Source: an uncultured Klebsiella sp.
GTDB taxonomy: Bacteria; Pseudomonadota; Gammaproteobacteria; Enterobacterales; Enterobacteriaceae
Assembly: GCA_902490055.1 (NCBI GenBank)
Contig: CABUCP010000202.1
Coordinates: 1 to 6,305, forward strand
DNA: 6,305 nucleotides
Direction: 5' to 3'
A program made the translations under genes and the position numbers. The notes below the pieces were generated by a model. It was not told the DNA's origin. It saw nothing but the letters and a program-made list of their open reading frames with translations, and did not search any database. Of the stretch, positions 1-6,305 are shown piece by piece (position 1 is the first letter of the stretch; each line of letters begins with the position of its first letter).

Positions 1-97
1 CGCTATGCAGAATCTTCATCTTTTCAACGCTCAACACGAAAATCGCTACATATTGATAACACATGAGGCACGAAATGCGCTCGACCAGGCGCAAAGC

Positions 98-125
98 TTG
101 TGGTGTGATCCGTGTTCAATATATT
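98..125 (+). promoter_or_regulatory. Candidate distal pncB promoter under the NadR box
   Basis: A possible -35 TTGTGG (98-103) lies 16 bp before a -10 TATATT (120-125, five of six consensus bases). The -35 is weak (three of six). Its main support is that the -10 lies inside the candidate NadR operator, as expected for a NadR-repressed promoter. It would give a leader of roughly 135 nt. Confidence 0.4.
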
Positions 126-130
126 AAACT
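113..130. promoter_or_regulatory. Candidate NadR operator (NAD repressor box)
   Basis: The sequence reads TGTTCA, six bases (ATATAT), then TAAACT. This matches the published enterobacterial NadR box TGTTTA-N6-TAAACA at 10 of 12 positions, with the correct 6-bp spacer. NadR is the NAD-responsive repressor of nadA, nadB and pncB, so a box directly upstream of pncB is expected. It overlaps a possible -10 element at 120-125, which would fit repression by blocking RNA polymerase. The match is visible in the sequence; regulation is inferred from the family. Confidence 0.75.
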
Positions 131-175
131 AGGCCTCGCAAATGACCGTCAGCGTCGCCGTCGGACCATCGCAGC

Positions 176-204
176 AGGACAGCATCGGGTAATAAAGGTA
201 TACT
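176..204 (+). promoter_or_regulatory. Candidate proximal pncB promoter
   Basis: A -35-like AGGACA (176-181, four of six) is separated by exactly 17 bp from a -10 TATACT (199-204, five of six). By consensus score it is at least as good as the distal candidate. The NadR box would lie about 80-90 bp upstream of its start site, too far for simple occlusion. The sequence alone does not decide which promoter is used, or whether both are. Confidence 0.45.
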
Positions 205-268
205 CCGCCTCCTTTTTTCTGCTTTGGTTTCAATGGAACGCCCCAGTGAGAGGATGCTACTGCGCACC

Positions 269-1471
269 ATGACACAATTCACTTCTCCTGTACTGCACTC
301 GCTGCTTGATACGGATGCCTACAAGCTGCACATGCAGCAGGCCGTCTTCCACCGCTACTACGATGTGGACGTTGCGGCGGAGTTCCGCTGCCGTGGAGAC
401 GACCTGCTCGGCATCTATGCCGACGCGATTCGCGAGCAGGTCGAGACCATGCGCGACCTGAAGCTGCAGGACGATGAGTATCACTGGCTGTCCACCCTGC
501 CGTTTTTCTCGCAGGACTATCTCGACTGGCTGCGCGACTTCCGCTACGACCCAGGCCAGGTCACCGTCAGCAACGATAACGGCAAGCTGAATATTCGCCT
601 CGCCGGGCCGTGGCGCGAAGTGATCATGTGGGAAGTCCCGCTGCTGGCGGTGATAAGCGAGCTGGTGCACCACTACCGCTCGCCGGAAATCGGCGTCGAT
701 CTGGCGCTGGCGACCCTTGAACACAAGCTGGTCGACTTCAGCGACATGACTGCCGACATCGATATGTCAGCATTCCGTTTGATGGATTTTGGCACCCGTC
801 GCCGTTTCTCCCGCGAAGTACAGCAGGCTATCGTACAGCGCCTGCAGCAGGAACCGTGGTTTGTCGGCACCAGCAACTACGACCTGGCCCGCCGTTTGAA
901 TTTAACCCCAATGGGCACCCAGGCGCACGAATGGTTCCAGGCTCATCAGCAGATCAGCCCGAATCTGGCCAGCAGCCAGCGCGCGGCGCTTGCCGCCTGG
1001 CTGGCCGAATATCCGGATCAACTGGGTATCGCGCTGACCGACTGCATCACCATGGACGCCTTCCTGCGCGACTTCGGTCCGGAATTCGCCACCCGCTATC
1101 AGGGGCTGCGCCATGATTCCGGGGATCCACTGGAGTGGGGCGAGAAAGCTATAGCCCATTATCAGAAGCTGGGCATCGACCCGATGAGTAAAGTGCTGGT
1201 GTTCTCCGATAATCTCGACCTCAGCAAAGCGGTCGATCTGTATCGCCACTTCTCCTCGCGGGTGAATCTCAGTTTCGGCATCGGTACCCGCTTAACCTGC
1301 GACATCCCTCAGGTTAAACCGCTAAATATCGTTATAAAACTAGTGGAATGTAACGGCAAGCCGGTGGCGAAACTGTCCGATAGTCCGGGTAAAACCATCT
1401 GCCACGACAAGGCTTTCGTCCGCGCCCTGCGTGAGGCCTTCGATCTGCCGCCGATTAAAAAGGCGAGTTAA
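269..1471 (+). CDS. pncB: Nicotinate phosphoribosyltransferase (PncB)
   Basis: Cytosolic enzyme of NAD salvage that converts nicotinate and PRPP to nicotinate mononucleotide, coupled to ATP hydrolysis. The product is 400 aa, the usual length, and follows the enterobacterial protein throughout. Visible landmarks are the N-terminal [14 protein letters not shown] (residues 12-25), [12 protein letters not shown] (172-183) and [10 protein letters not shown] (213-222) with His220, the active-site histidine that is autophosphorylated in this family. Also present are LRHDSGDP (280-287) and [10 protein letters not shown] (336-345) of the phosphoribosyl/nicotinate site. The ATG at 269 was chosen because the known proteins begin MTQF. 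The frame stays open upstream to a TTG at 224, but those 15 residues are not part of the family. The ribosome binding site is poor: GAGAGG at 248-253 is about 15 bases from the start. The gene converges on the leftward operon and probably answers to NadR. Confidence 0.98.
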   Translation: MTQFTSPVLHSLLDTDAYKLHMQQAVFHRYYDVDVAAEFRCRGDDLLGIYADAIREQVETMRDLKLQDDEYHWLSTLPFFSQDYLDWLRDFRYDPGQVTVSNDNGKLNIRLAGPWREVIMWEVPLLAVISELVHHYRSPEIGVDLALATLEHKLVDFSDMTADIDMSAFRLMDFGTRRRFSREVQQAIVQRLQQEPWFVGTSNYDLARRLNLTPMGTQAHEWFQAHQQISPNLASSQRAALAAWLAEYPDQLGIALTDCITMDAFLRDFGPEFATRYQGLRHDSGDPLEWGEKAIAHYQKLGIDPMSKVLVFSDNLDLSKAVDLYRHFSSRVNLSFGIGTRLTCDIPQVKPLNIVIKLVECNGKPVAKLSDSPGKTICHDKAFVRALREAFDLPPIKKAS

Positions 1472-1476
1472 AAAAA

Positions 1477-1505
1477 CGGCCCGGCGGCGTTACGCTGCCG
1501 GGCCG
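1477..1505 (-). terminator. Rho-independent terminator of the leftward operon
   Basis: The arms CGGCCCGGC (1477-1485) and GCCGGGCCG (1497-1505) pair perfectly. They are extended by a G-T wobble and three more pairs (1486-1489 with 1493-1496) around a TTA loop. Read on the minus strand the hairpin is followed at once by six T residues (1471-1476), a classic intrinsic terminator 11 bp past the stop of the last leftward gene. On the plus strand it follows the pncB stop by 5 bp, but CCCAACATC comes after it instead of a T-run. It is therefore a weak or non-canonical terminator for pncB. Confidence 0.92.
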
Positions 1506-1515
1506 CCCAACATCT

Positions 1516-2679
1516 CTACTGCGGCAATCTCGTCCTGATCACCTCGGCAAAATACTCCGCGCCGGTCAGTAAAATTTCATCATTAAAGTCGTAGCAAGCG
1601 TTATGCAGCGGCATATTGCCCTGAGTATCAGACGCATCGCCGTTACCTAAAAAGATGAAACAGCCGGGAATCTCCTGCAGGAAGGCGCCGAAGTCCTCCG
1701 AAATCATCATCTGCGCGACGTTGCCGTCGACATTTTCCGCCCCCACGACGTTCACCGCCGCATTGACCGCGACATCAACGCATTGCTGCCAGTTCACCGT
1801 CGGGGCGAATTCATGGGTATAGCTAAACTCGCACTGCGCGCCGTGCATCGCGCAAATCGCTTCGCTGATGGTCCGCATGCGCGCTTCCAGCAGCGCCTGT
1901 ACGTCAGCGGAGTAGCTGCGGGTATCCCCTTTAATTTCCACATGCGTGGGGATCGCATTGCGGATACCGTCAGTATGAAGCTCCGTACAGGAGATCACCG
2001 CCGGCACGTTCGGGTCGATATTGCGTGAAACGATGGTCTGCAGCGCCAGAATAATTTCTGCCGCAATCACCAGCGGATCCTTCGCCATATGCGGCCGGGC
2101 GGCATGCGCCCCCTGCCCCTTAATACGGATAATAAAGTTATCTTCGCTGGCCATAATGCCGCCGACACGGGTGGCGATGGTCCCGGCCTTCATACCCGGC
2201 ATATTGTGCAGGCCGTAAATCTCCTCGATGCCGAAACGCTCGATAACGCCGTCCGTCATCATCGCATTGGCGCCATAACCGGGTTCTTCCGCAGGTTGAA
2301 AAACAAAACAGACGGTGCCGTTAAAGTTTTGCCGCTGCAATAGCAACTGCGCCGCGCCCAGCGCAATGCAGGTATGGCCATCATGCCCGCAGCCGTGCAT
2401 CCGTTCAGCGGTCGTGGAGCGGTAAGGCCGTTCACTCTGTTCGTTCAATTGAATAGCATCGATGTCGGCGCGGATGGCGATAACACCGTTACCGTCGCCG
2501 CATTTCAACACGCCCACCAGCCCGGTTTTACCTATATTACGGTGAACCTCAATGCCCATCGCTTCGAGTTTCTCGGCGATAAACTGCGAAGTTTTGATTT
2601 CTTCAAAGGCGCTTTCCGGATTGGCATGCAGGTGATGACGCCAGGCAATAAGCTGCTGCTTTAACTGTTGTTGATTCAT
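1516..2679 (-). CDS. M20 family amidohydrolase (HipO/AbgB/N-acyl amino acid hydrolase type)
   Basis: Predicted cytosolic metal-dependent hydrolase that removes an N-acyl group from an amino acid or similar amide. It has 387 aa, normal for the M20D group (hippurate, indoleacetyl-amino acid and N-acyl amino acid hydrolases). Visible features are AIRADIDAI (68-76), MHGCGHDGH (94-102) with likely metal ligands Cys97 and His99, and QPAEE (128-132) with the catalytic and metal-binding glutamates. GLHNMPG follows with His158, then GAHAARPH (190-197) in the dimerisation/lid domain, SEDF (327-330), and PLHN with His359 as the last ligand. There is no signal peptide. The ATG at 2679 has a strong AGGAG (2686-2690) six bases upstream. 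It is the last gene of the leftward operon, 18 bp after its neighbour. Its substrate is unknown; next to dpaL, an N-acyl or N-oxalyl diaminopropionate is possible but unproven. Confidence 0.93.
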   Translation of the reverse strand: MNQQQLKQQLIAWRHHLHANPESAFEEIKTSQFIAEKLEAMGIEVHRNIGKTGLVGVLKCGDGNGVIAIRADIDAIQLNEQSERPYRSTTAERMHGCGHDGHTCIALGAAQLLLQRQNFNGTVCFVFQPAEEPGYGANAMMTDGVIERFGIEEIYGLHNMPGMKAGTIATRVGGIMASEDNFIIRIKGQGAHAARPHMAKDPLVIAAEIILALQTIVSRNIDPNVPAVISCTELHTDGIRNAIPTHVEIKGDTRSYSADVQALLEARMRTISEAICAMHGAQCEFSYTHEFAPTVNWQQCVDVAVNAAVNVVGAENVDGNVAQMMISEDFGAFLQEIPGCFIFLGNGDASDTQGNMPLHNACYDFNDEILLTGAEYFAEVIRTRLPQ

Positions 2680-2697
2680 TCTTCACTCCTGTAAAAA

Positions 2698-3936
2698 TTA
2701 TGCCGCACGCTGCGCGCGCTGTAATACCACCTGCAGCAGCACATTGGCGCCGGCAATGAGATCTTTGGCTTCGCTATGTTCATTGACGTTGTGGCTAATG
2801 CCGTCAACACAGGGGACAAAAATCATCCCTGCGGGGCATACCGAAGCCATAAATTGCGCGTCGTGGCCGGCGCCGCTCGGCAGGCGCCGATAACTGAGGG
2901 CTTGACGTTTCGCCTCCGCTTCAACGGCATTGACGATTTCATCGGCAAAAATGACCGGGTTAAAACGCACCAGTGAACGGCTGGCTATCTCCACCCCCTC
3001 TTCCTGCGCCGTTGTGACAACAAACTCGGCTAAGCGCCGTTCCGCCTCAATTAAGATAGTGTTATCGGTATTGCGTAAATCCACCGACATCACGACGTGA
3101 TTTGGAATGACGTTAATCAGGTTGGGTTTAACGCTGATATGCCCGACGGTAGACACCTGATTGCCGCCGAGGCTCATCGCCAGTTCACGGGCGAAAACGG
3201 CGATTTTCGCCGCCGCCAGGCCGGCATCGCGGCGCATGGACATCGGTGTCGTACCGGCGTGATTCGACACGCCTGTTAGCGTAAATTCTTGCCATGAAAT
3301 ACCCTGCACGCCGGTGACGACGCCGATATCAATCCGTTCCTTATCGAGGATAGGTCCCTGTTCGATATGTAGTTCGACGTAGCTATCTACCGGCAGATTG
3401 CCCGGCTGATGTTCGCCTTTATAGCCAATCTCCCGCAGCGCCTCGTCAAGAGTAATGCCGTTGTGGTCTTTTGCCGCCAGGGCCTGCGCCAGTGGATACT
3501 CCCCGGCAAACACCACGCTTCCCATCATATCGGGTTGGAAGCGCACCCCCTCCTCATTGGTAAAGAAGGTTACGGCTAACGGACGTCGCGGACGAATCCC
3601 GGCATCCTGAAGGGCGGCAATCACCTCGAGACCGGCCATCACGCCGTAGTTGCCGTCGTACAGGCCGCCAGTACCCACGGTGTCGATATGCGACCCCATC
3701 ATCACCATCGGTAGCGCCTCTTCTCCGCGATAAACACCGGTAACGTTGCCGATAGCATCGATATAGATAGCCAGGTCCAGCGCTTTCATCCGGGCAACAA
3801 CAAAGTCCCTACCGGCTTTATCTTCCGCGGTCGCCGCAAGGCGGCAGACGCCGCCGCCTTCCAACGCGCCGCATTCACCAAGCGCAAACAGGGAATCGAT
3901 CAGCCGCTGGCCGTTTATCTGTAGATCATGACTCAT
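2698..3936 (-). CDS. M20 Zn-dependent hydrolase, hydantoinase/carbamoylase family (HyuC/AllC-like)
   Basis: Predicted cytosolic dinuclear-metal amidase of the group that holds N-carbamoyl-L-amino acid hydrolases, beta-ureidopropionase and allantoate amidohydrolase. These cleave a ureido group to an amine, CO2 and ammonia. It has 412 aa, the usual length. All metal-site motifs are present: GSHIDTV (81-87, His83), GLYDGNYG (91-98, Asp94), TNEEG (126-130, Glu128/129), ELHIEQGP (188-195, His190) and GISHNVNEHS (379-388, His382). NHAGTTPM (225-232), LRNTD (287-291, Arg288, probably the substrate carboxylate contact) and SGAGHDAQ (354-361) are also family signatures. It lies 24 bp after the permease gene and 18 bp before the second M20 gene. 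The ribosome site is modest: GAGA (3943-3946) six bases from the ATG. I cannot separate carbamoylase from allantoate hydrolase by motif. The absence of other allantoin genes in view and the dpaL context favour an N-carbamoyl amino acid. Confidence 0.92.
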   Translation of the reverse strand: MSHDLQINGQRLIDSLFALGECGALEGGGVCRLAATAEDKAGRDFVVARMKALDLAIYIDAIGNVTGVYRGEEALPMVMMGSHIDTVGTGGLYDGNYGVMAGLEVIAALQDAGIRPRRPLAVTFFTNEEGVRFQPDMMGSVVFAGEYPLAQALAAKDHNGITLDEALREIGYKGEHQPGNLPVDSYVELHIEQGPILDKERIDIGVVTGVQGISWQEFTLTGVSNHAGTTPMSMRRDAGLAAAKIAVFARELAMSLGGNQVSTVGHISVKPNLINVIPNHVVMSVDLRNTDNTILIEAERRLAEFVVTTAQEEGVEIASRSLVRFNPVIFADEIVNAVEAEAKRQALSYRRLPSGAGHDAQFMASVCPAGMIFVPCVDGISHNVNEHSEAKDLIAGANVLLQVVLQRAQRAA

Positions 3937-3960
3937 AAAACATCTCGCTATTGTTCGGGG

Positions 3961-5250
3961 TTACTGGAACATGCCGTAAAAAATGGCGGATACGGTAATT
4001 AACCCAATCAGGGTGACGAAAACGTTGCTGGCTTTGCCGCGATACGGCGCCAGCACCGGTAACTTATGAATGGCATACATCGGCAACAGCAGTAGAATCG
4101 CCGCCCCGGTCGGGCCGCTGATGCACTCGATAATGCCGAGGATGCTTGGGTTCTTATAGGCGGCGAACCAACAGGTGAGGACCATAAAAACCAGAATAAC
4201 GGCGTCAACTGCGCGGATAGTCGGTTTTTTCCCCCGCGCGGCGGCGGCCTCGATAATCAGATCGCGCAGCGATTCATAAGCGCCGATATAGTGGCCAAGA
4301 AACGATTTCGTAATCGCGACAAACGCAATGATTGGCGATAGCCAGGCAATAATCGGCGTCTCAAATTGGTTGGCGAGGTATGACAGGATCGACAAATTCT
4401 GCGCTTTTGCTTCCGCTAACTGCTGCGGCGACAGGCTCAACACGCAGCTGAGAACGAAAAATAGCACCACCACGGTCATTAACAGGATGCCATAGCGCTG
4501 GATCTGCGCGCATTTGCGCTCGGCAAGCGCGAGTCCGTAGCGCTGCTTCTGGCGCACGACCATCGGCGAGACGATCGGATAGTGGTTAAACGACATAACC
4601 AGCACCGGAAATGTCATCCACAGCGTTAGTAAAATGCCGCGCCCATCGCCCATTGCGCTGAAGCTCACGGTGTGCAAAATCGCGCCGTTCCAGTGCGGGA
4701 TCAAAAACAGCGCCATAAAAATAAGTGAAATAATGAAGGGATAAACCAGGGTGCTCATCACGCGCATAATCAAACGCTGCCCGAGGCGGACAATAAACAT
4801 CAGCCCGAGGATCAGCACGATGGACACCACTGCCCGCGGCGGCTCCGCCAGTCCCAACTGATGGCTGATAAAACTCTGCGCTGTATTCGTAATAGCTACC
4901 GCATACATAATCAAAATGGTGTACACGGCGAAGAAATAGATAACGGTAAACACCTTCCCCGCTAGCGCGCCAAAATGCTCGCCAATGACATCGGTGATCG
5001 TGCTTTCCGGCGTGTTGGAAGAATAAATAAATCGCGCCAACCCGCGATGCGCCAGATAAGTAATGGGAAAAGCGAGAGCAAAAACGATAAGCAGCGGCCA
5101 GAAACCGCCAATCCCGGCGTTAATCGGCAGAAACAACACCCCGGCGCCAATTGCCGTGCCGAACAGGCCAAGCACCCACACGGTATCTTCGCTATGCCAC
5201 TTTGCGGCATCGCAACATCCTCTTTCTGTCACAGCATTTTCAGTATTCAT
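3961..5250 (-). CDS. SdaC-like amino acid permease (HAAAP family)
   Basis: Inner-membrane amino acid:cation symporter of the hydroxy/aromatic amino acid permease family. The 429-aa product aligns by eye along its whole length with the E. coli serine transporter SdaC. Shared stretches include LGLFGTAIGAGVLFLPINAG (27-46), AITNTAQSF (119-127), SFNHYPI (220-226), SCVLSLSPQQLAEAK (268-282), IAWLSPIIAFVAITKSFLGH (301-320), and NPSILG (367-372) followed by LPMYAI (389-394). About 11 hydrophobic segments are visible, at roughly 24-46, 50-67, 99-121, 139-155, 163-184, 206-222, 254-274, 297-318, 349-366, 380-396 and 408-428. Serine or threonine is the family substrate. Because the gene sits beside dpaL, diaminopropionate (3-aminoalanine, a serine analogue) or a derivative is a reasonable inferred substrate. 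The ATG at 5250 has AGAGAG ten bases upstream. The gene is separated from dpaL by 122 bp, the widest gap in the set. Confidence 0.93.
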   Translation of the reverse strand: MNTENAVTERGCCDAAKWHSEDTVWVLGLFGTAIGAGVLFLPINAGIGGFWPLLIVFALAFPITYLAHRGLARFIYSSNTPESTITDVIGEHFGALAGKVFTVIYFFAVYTILIMYAVAITNTAQSFISHQLGLAEPPRAVVSIVLILGLMFIVRLGQRLIMRVMSTLVYPFIISLIFMALFLIPHWNGAILHTVSFSAMGDGRGILLTLWMTFPVLVMSFNHYPIVSPMVVRQKQRYGLALAERKCAQIQRYGILLMTVVVLFFVLSCVLSLSPQQLAEAKAQNLSILSYLANQFETPIIAWLSPIIAFVAITKSFLGHYIGAYESLRDLIIEAAAARGKKPTIRAVDAVILVFMVLTCWFAAYKNPSILGIIECISGPTGAAILLLLPMYAIHKLPVLAPYRGKASNVFVTLIGLITVSAIFYGMFQ

Positions 5251-5372
5251 CGGTCAGGTTCTCTCTATGCATTACGCGAATCCGCGTATGTTTTCGTTAT
5301 TAGTCAGAACGCATGTCATACCGAGGGCTCGTAGGGTAGGTAAGATGGCCCTCTTGTTATTGCCGATGGCGA
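5251..5372 (-). other. Intergenic spacer between dpaL and permease
   Basis: This 122-bp gap is much longer than the others in the leftward gene set. It contains a perfect 6-bp hairpin (5273-5288) close to the permease ribosome site. A second, looser inverted repeat pairs GAGGGC (5323-5328) with GCCCTC (5348-5353) across 19 bases. Neither is followed by a T-run, so there is no obvious intrinsic terminator. I also find no convincing sigma-70 promoter on the minus strand, so dpaL and the permease are probably still co-transcribed. Confidence 0.5.
5273..5288 (-). repeat. Small inverted repeat before the permease start
   Basis: TACGCG (5273-5278) and CGCGTA (5283-5288) form a perfect 6-bp stem with a 4-base loop. 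In the leftward transcript the stem ends 6 bases before the AGAGAG ribosome-binding sequence of the permease gene (5261-5266). It could stabilise or process the mRNA or affect translation. A repeat this short can also arise by chance. Confidence 0.4.
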
Positions 5373-6305
5373 TTAGCCATTACGGCCAAACCAGACGATG
5401 TCTTCATAGACATCCGGTGACGTGTCTCCTTCAGTGCTGATTAACAGGACCTGCGCATCGGCATTCAGGCGCAGCGCTTCGGCAAGTTCGCGGTATTCCG
5501 GCTGGGTCATCAGCGCATAAAGCACTCCCGCGCCGATGGCGCCGGATTCGCCGGAGATAAAGGGTTCATCGGTACCTGGCCGCGGCGCGGCCAGCAGGCG
5601 CATGCCGTTAGCGGCAAGACAATCATCGGCAGAGATAAAACAACGGGCATGGTCACGCAGCATCGGCCAGCTGGTGATATTGGGTTCGCCGCAAGCAAGG
5701 CCGGCCATTAACGTCGCCATGTCGCCGCCGACGCTGTGCGGTTGCCCGTCATTGATGGTTGCCGAACGGTACAGGCAGTTCGCTTTATGCGGTTCAAGGA
5801 TCACTATCGTCGGCGCATCCTGCTGCATCTTCTCAACGAAATACCCCATAATGCTGCCGGCAAAAGAGCCGACGCCGGCTTGTAAAAACAGATGCGTAGG
5901 CATCCTGGCGCCGCTTTGCGCCAACTGCTGCCAGGTTTCAACGGCGAGCGTCATATAACCTTGCATGATCCAGGTAGGGATCTGTTCATAGCCCTGCCAG
6001 GCGGTGTCCTGCAGCAGTACCCACCCCTGCTCTTTGGCGGTTTTATCCGCCAGACGGACGGTATCGTCATAATTGAGTTCGGTTATTGTGCACTCAGCAC
6101 CATGCTGGCGAATATTCTGCGCACGTACCGGCGAGGAACCTTTAGGCATATAAACAACCGCCCGTAGCCCAAGCTGCTCCGCCGCCCACGCCACGCCGCG
6201 GCCGTGGTTGCCATCGGTGGCGGTGACAAACACAATATCTTTAATACGGGCTTTAATTTCTGGTGAATTAAGATCGCTAAAGCTCAAAGTATTAATATCG
6301 CGCCC
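5373..6305 (-). CDS. dpaL: Diaminopropionate ammonia-lyase, N-terminus outside window (partial)
   Basis: PLP-dependent cytosolic enzyme (fold type II, tryptophan synthase beta family) that converts 2,3-diaminopropionate to pyruvate and two ammonia. The open frame runs to the right edge without a required start. The TTG at 6287 is internal, because in-frame upstream residues GRDINT continue the alignment with E. coli YgeX/DpaL. About 310 residues are visible of a roughly 400-residue family, so some 90-95 residues are missing, including the PLP-binding lysine (Lys77 in E. coli). Present are TATDGNHGRGVAW, whose Asp (codon 6213-6215) matches catalytic Asp120, and LLQDTAW, whose Asp (codon 6006-6008) matches Asp189. 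IPTWIMQGY, the glycine loop QAGVGSFAG for the PLP phosphate, VGGDMATLMAGLACGEPN, SGESGA and STEGDT follow. It is the most upstream visible gene of the leftward set, so the operon promoter lies beyond 6305. Confidence 0.96.
   Translation of the reverse strand, partial: GRDINTLSFSDLNSPEIKARIKDIVFVTATDGNHGRGVAWAAEQLGLRAVVYMPKGSSPVRAQNIRQHGAECTITELNYDDTVRLADKTAKEQGWVLLQDTAWQGYEQIPTWIMQGYMTLAVETWQQLAQSGARMPTHLFLQAGVGSFAGSIMGYFVEKMQQDAPTIVILEPHKANCLYRSATINDGQPHSVGGDMATLMAGLACGEPNITSWPMLRDHARCFISADDCLAANGMRLLAAPRPGTDEPFISGESGAIGAGVLYALMTQPEYRELAEALRLNADAQVLLISTEGDTSPDVYEDIVWFGRNG

Larger units (their letters stand above)
1..268. other. Non-coding leader upstream of pncB
   Basis: I see no convincing gene in this stretch. 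The one notable open frame (63-272, 69 codons) has basic, low-complexity composition, resembles no family I know, and overlaps the pncB start in another frame. The region contains the NadR-type palindrome at 113-130 and candidate promoters, described separately. In E. coli, pepN lies divergently next to pncB. By analogy the left end of this region probably carries the upstream sequence of a leftward pepN, but no pepN coding sequence is visible, so that is inference only. Confidence 0.6.

Noticed and set aside
224..268. Upstream start (TTG 224, ATG 233 or ATG 254) for pncB
   Set aside because: The extra residues are absent from the PncB family, which begins MTQF at 269. The ATG at 254 touches its only purine-rich sequence, leaving no spacing.
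63..272. 69-codon open frame ahead of pncB
   Set aside because: It lies over the operator and promoter region, has no plausible ribosome site or recognisable protein sequence, and overlaps the pncB start.
257..724. 155-codon open frame antisense to pncB
   Set aside because: It is a shadow of a conserved coding sequence in GC-rich DNA, with no recognisable family and no ribosome site.
2089..2664. Plus-strand open frames inside the M20 gene
   Set aside because: They are antisense to a gene with full catalytic motifs and show no family resemblance of their own.
5323..5353. GAGGGC/GCCCTC inverted repeat as a dpaL terminator
   Set aside because: The stem is only 6 bp, the loop is 19 bases, and no T-run follows on the minus strand.
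6285..6287. TTG as the true start of dpaL
   Set aside because: Six in-frame codons beyond it continue the alignment with DpaL, and the family needs about 90 more N-terminal residues including the PLP lysine. The gene is cut by the window edge, not naturally short.

Overview
The window looks like chromosomal DNA from an enterobacterium, most likely Klebsiella, Raoultella or a close relative. The main evidence is the PncB protein at 269-1471, which follows the enterobacterial nicotinate phosphoribosyltransferase almost residue for residue. GC content is moderate to high, and the SdaC-like and DpaL proteins are also typical of Enterobacteriaceae. The genus call is inference.

Left part (1-1471, + strand): a 268-bp leader precedes pncB (NAD salvage). 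The leader holds a good match to the NadR operator at 113-130 and two candidate sigma-70 promoters. In E. coli this gene is flanked by divergent pepN and by asnS. No pepN coding sequence is visible in the first 268 bases, so it presumably starts left of the window.

Junction (1472-1515): a GC-rich hairpin is followed by a T-run only when read leftward. It is the terminator of the operon that converges on pncB, and its U-tract abuts the pncB stop codon.

Right part (1516-6305, - strand, transcribed right to left): four apparently co-directional genes. In transcription order they are dpaL (2,3-diaminopropionate ammonia-lyase, N-terminus cut off by the right edge), an SdaC-like amino acid permease of the HAAAP family, an M20 hydantoinase/carbamoylase-family amidohydrolase, and a second M20 amidohydrolase of the HipO/AbgB type. 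The gaps are 122, 24 and 18 bp, and the terminator at 1477-1505 closes the set. The simplest reading is a catabolic operon. The permease would bring in an amino acid or a carbamoylated/acylated derivative, the two M20 enzymes would strip the N-substituent, and DpaL would convert diaminopropionate to pyruvate and ammonia. The exact substrate cannot be read from the sequence. 3-ureidoalanine (albizziine) and N-oxalyl or N-acyl diaminopropionates are plausible candidates.

No RNA genes, insertion sequences, CRISPR arrays or frameshifted genes were seen. All complete genes have intact catalytic motifs.
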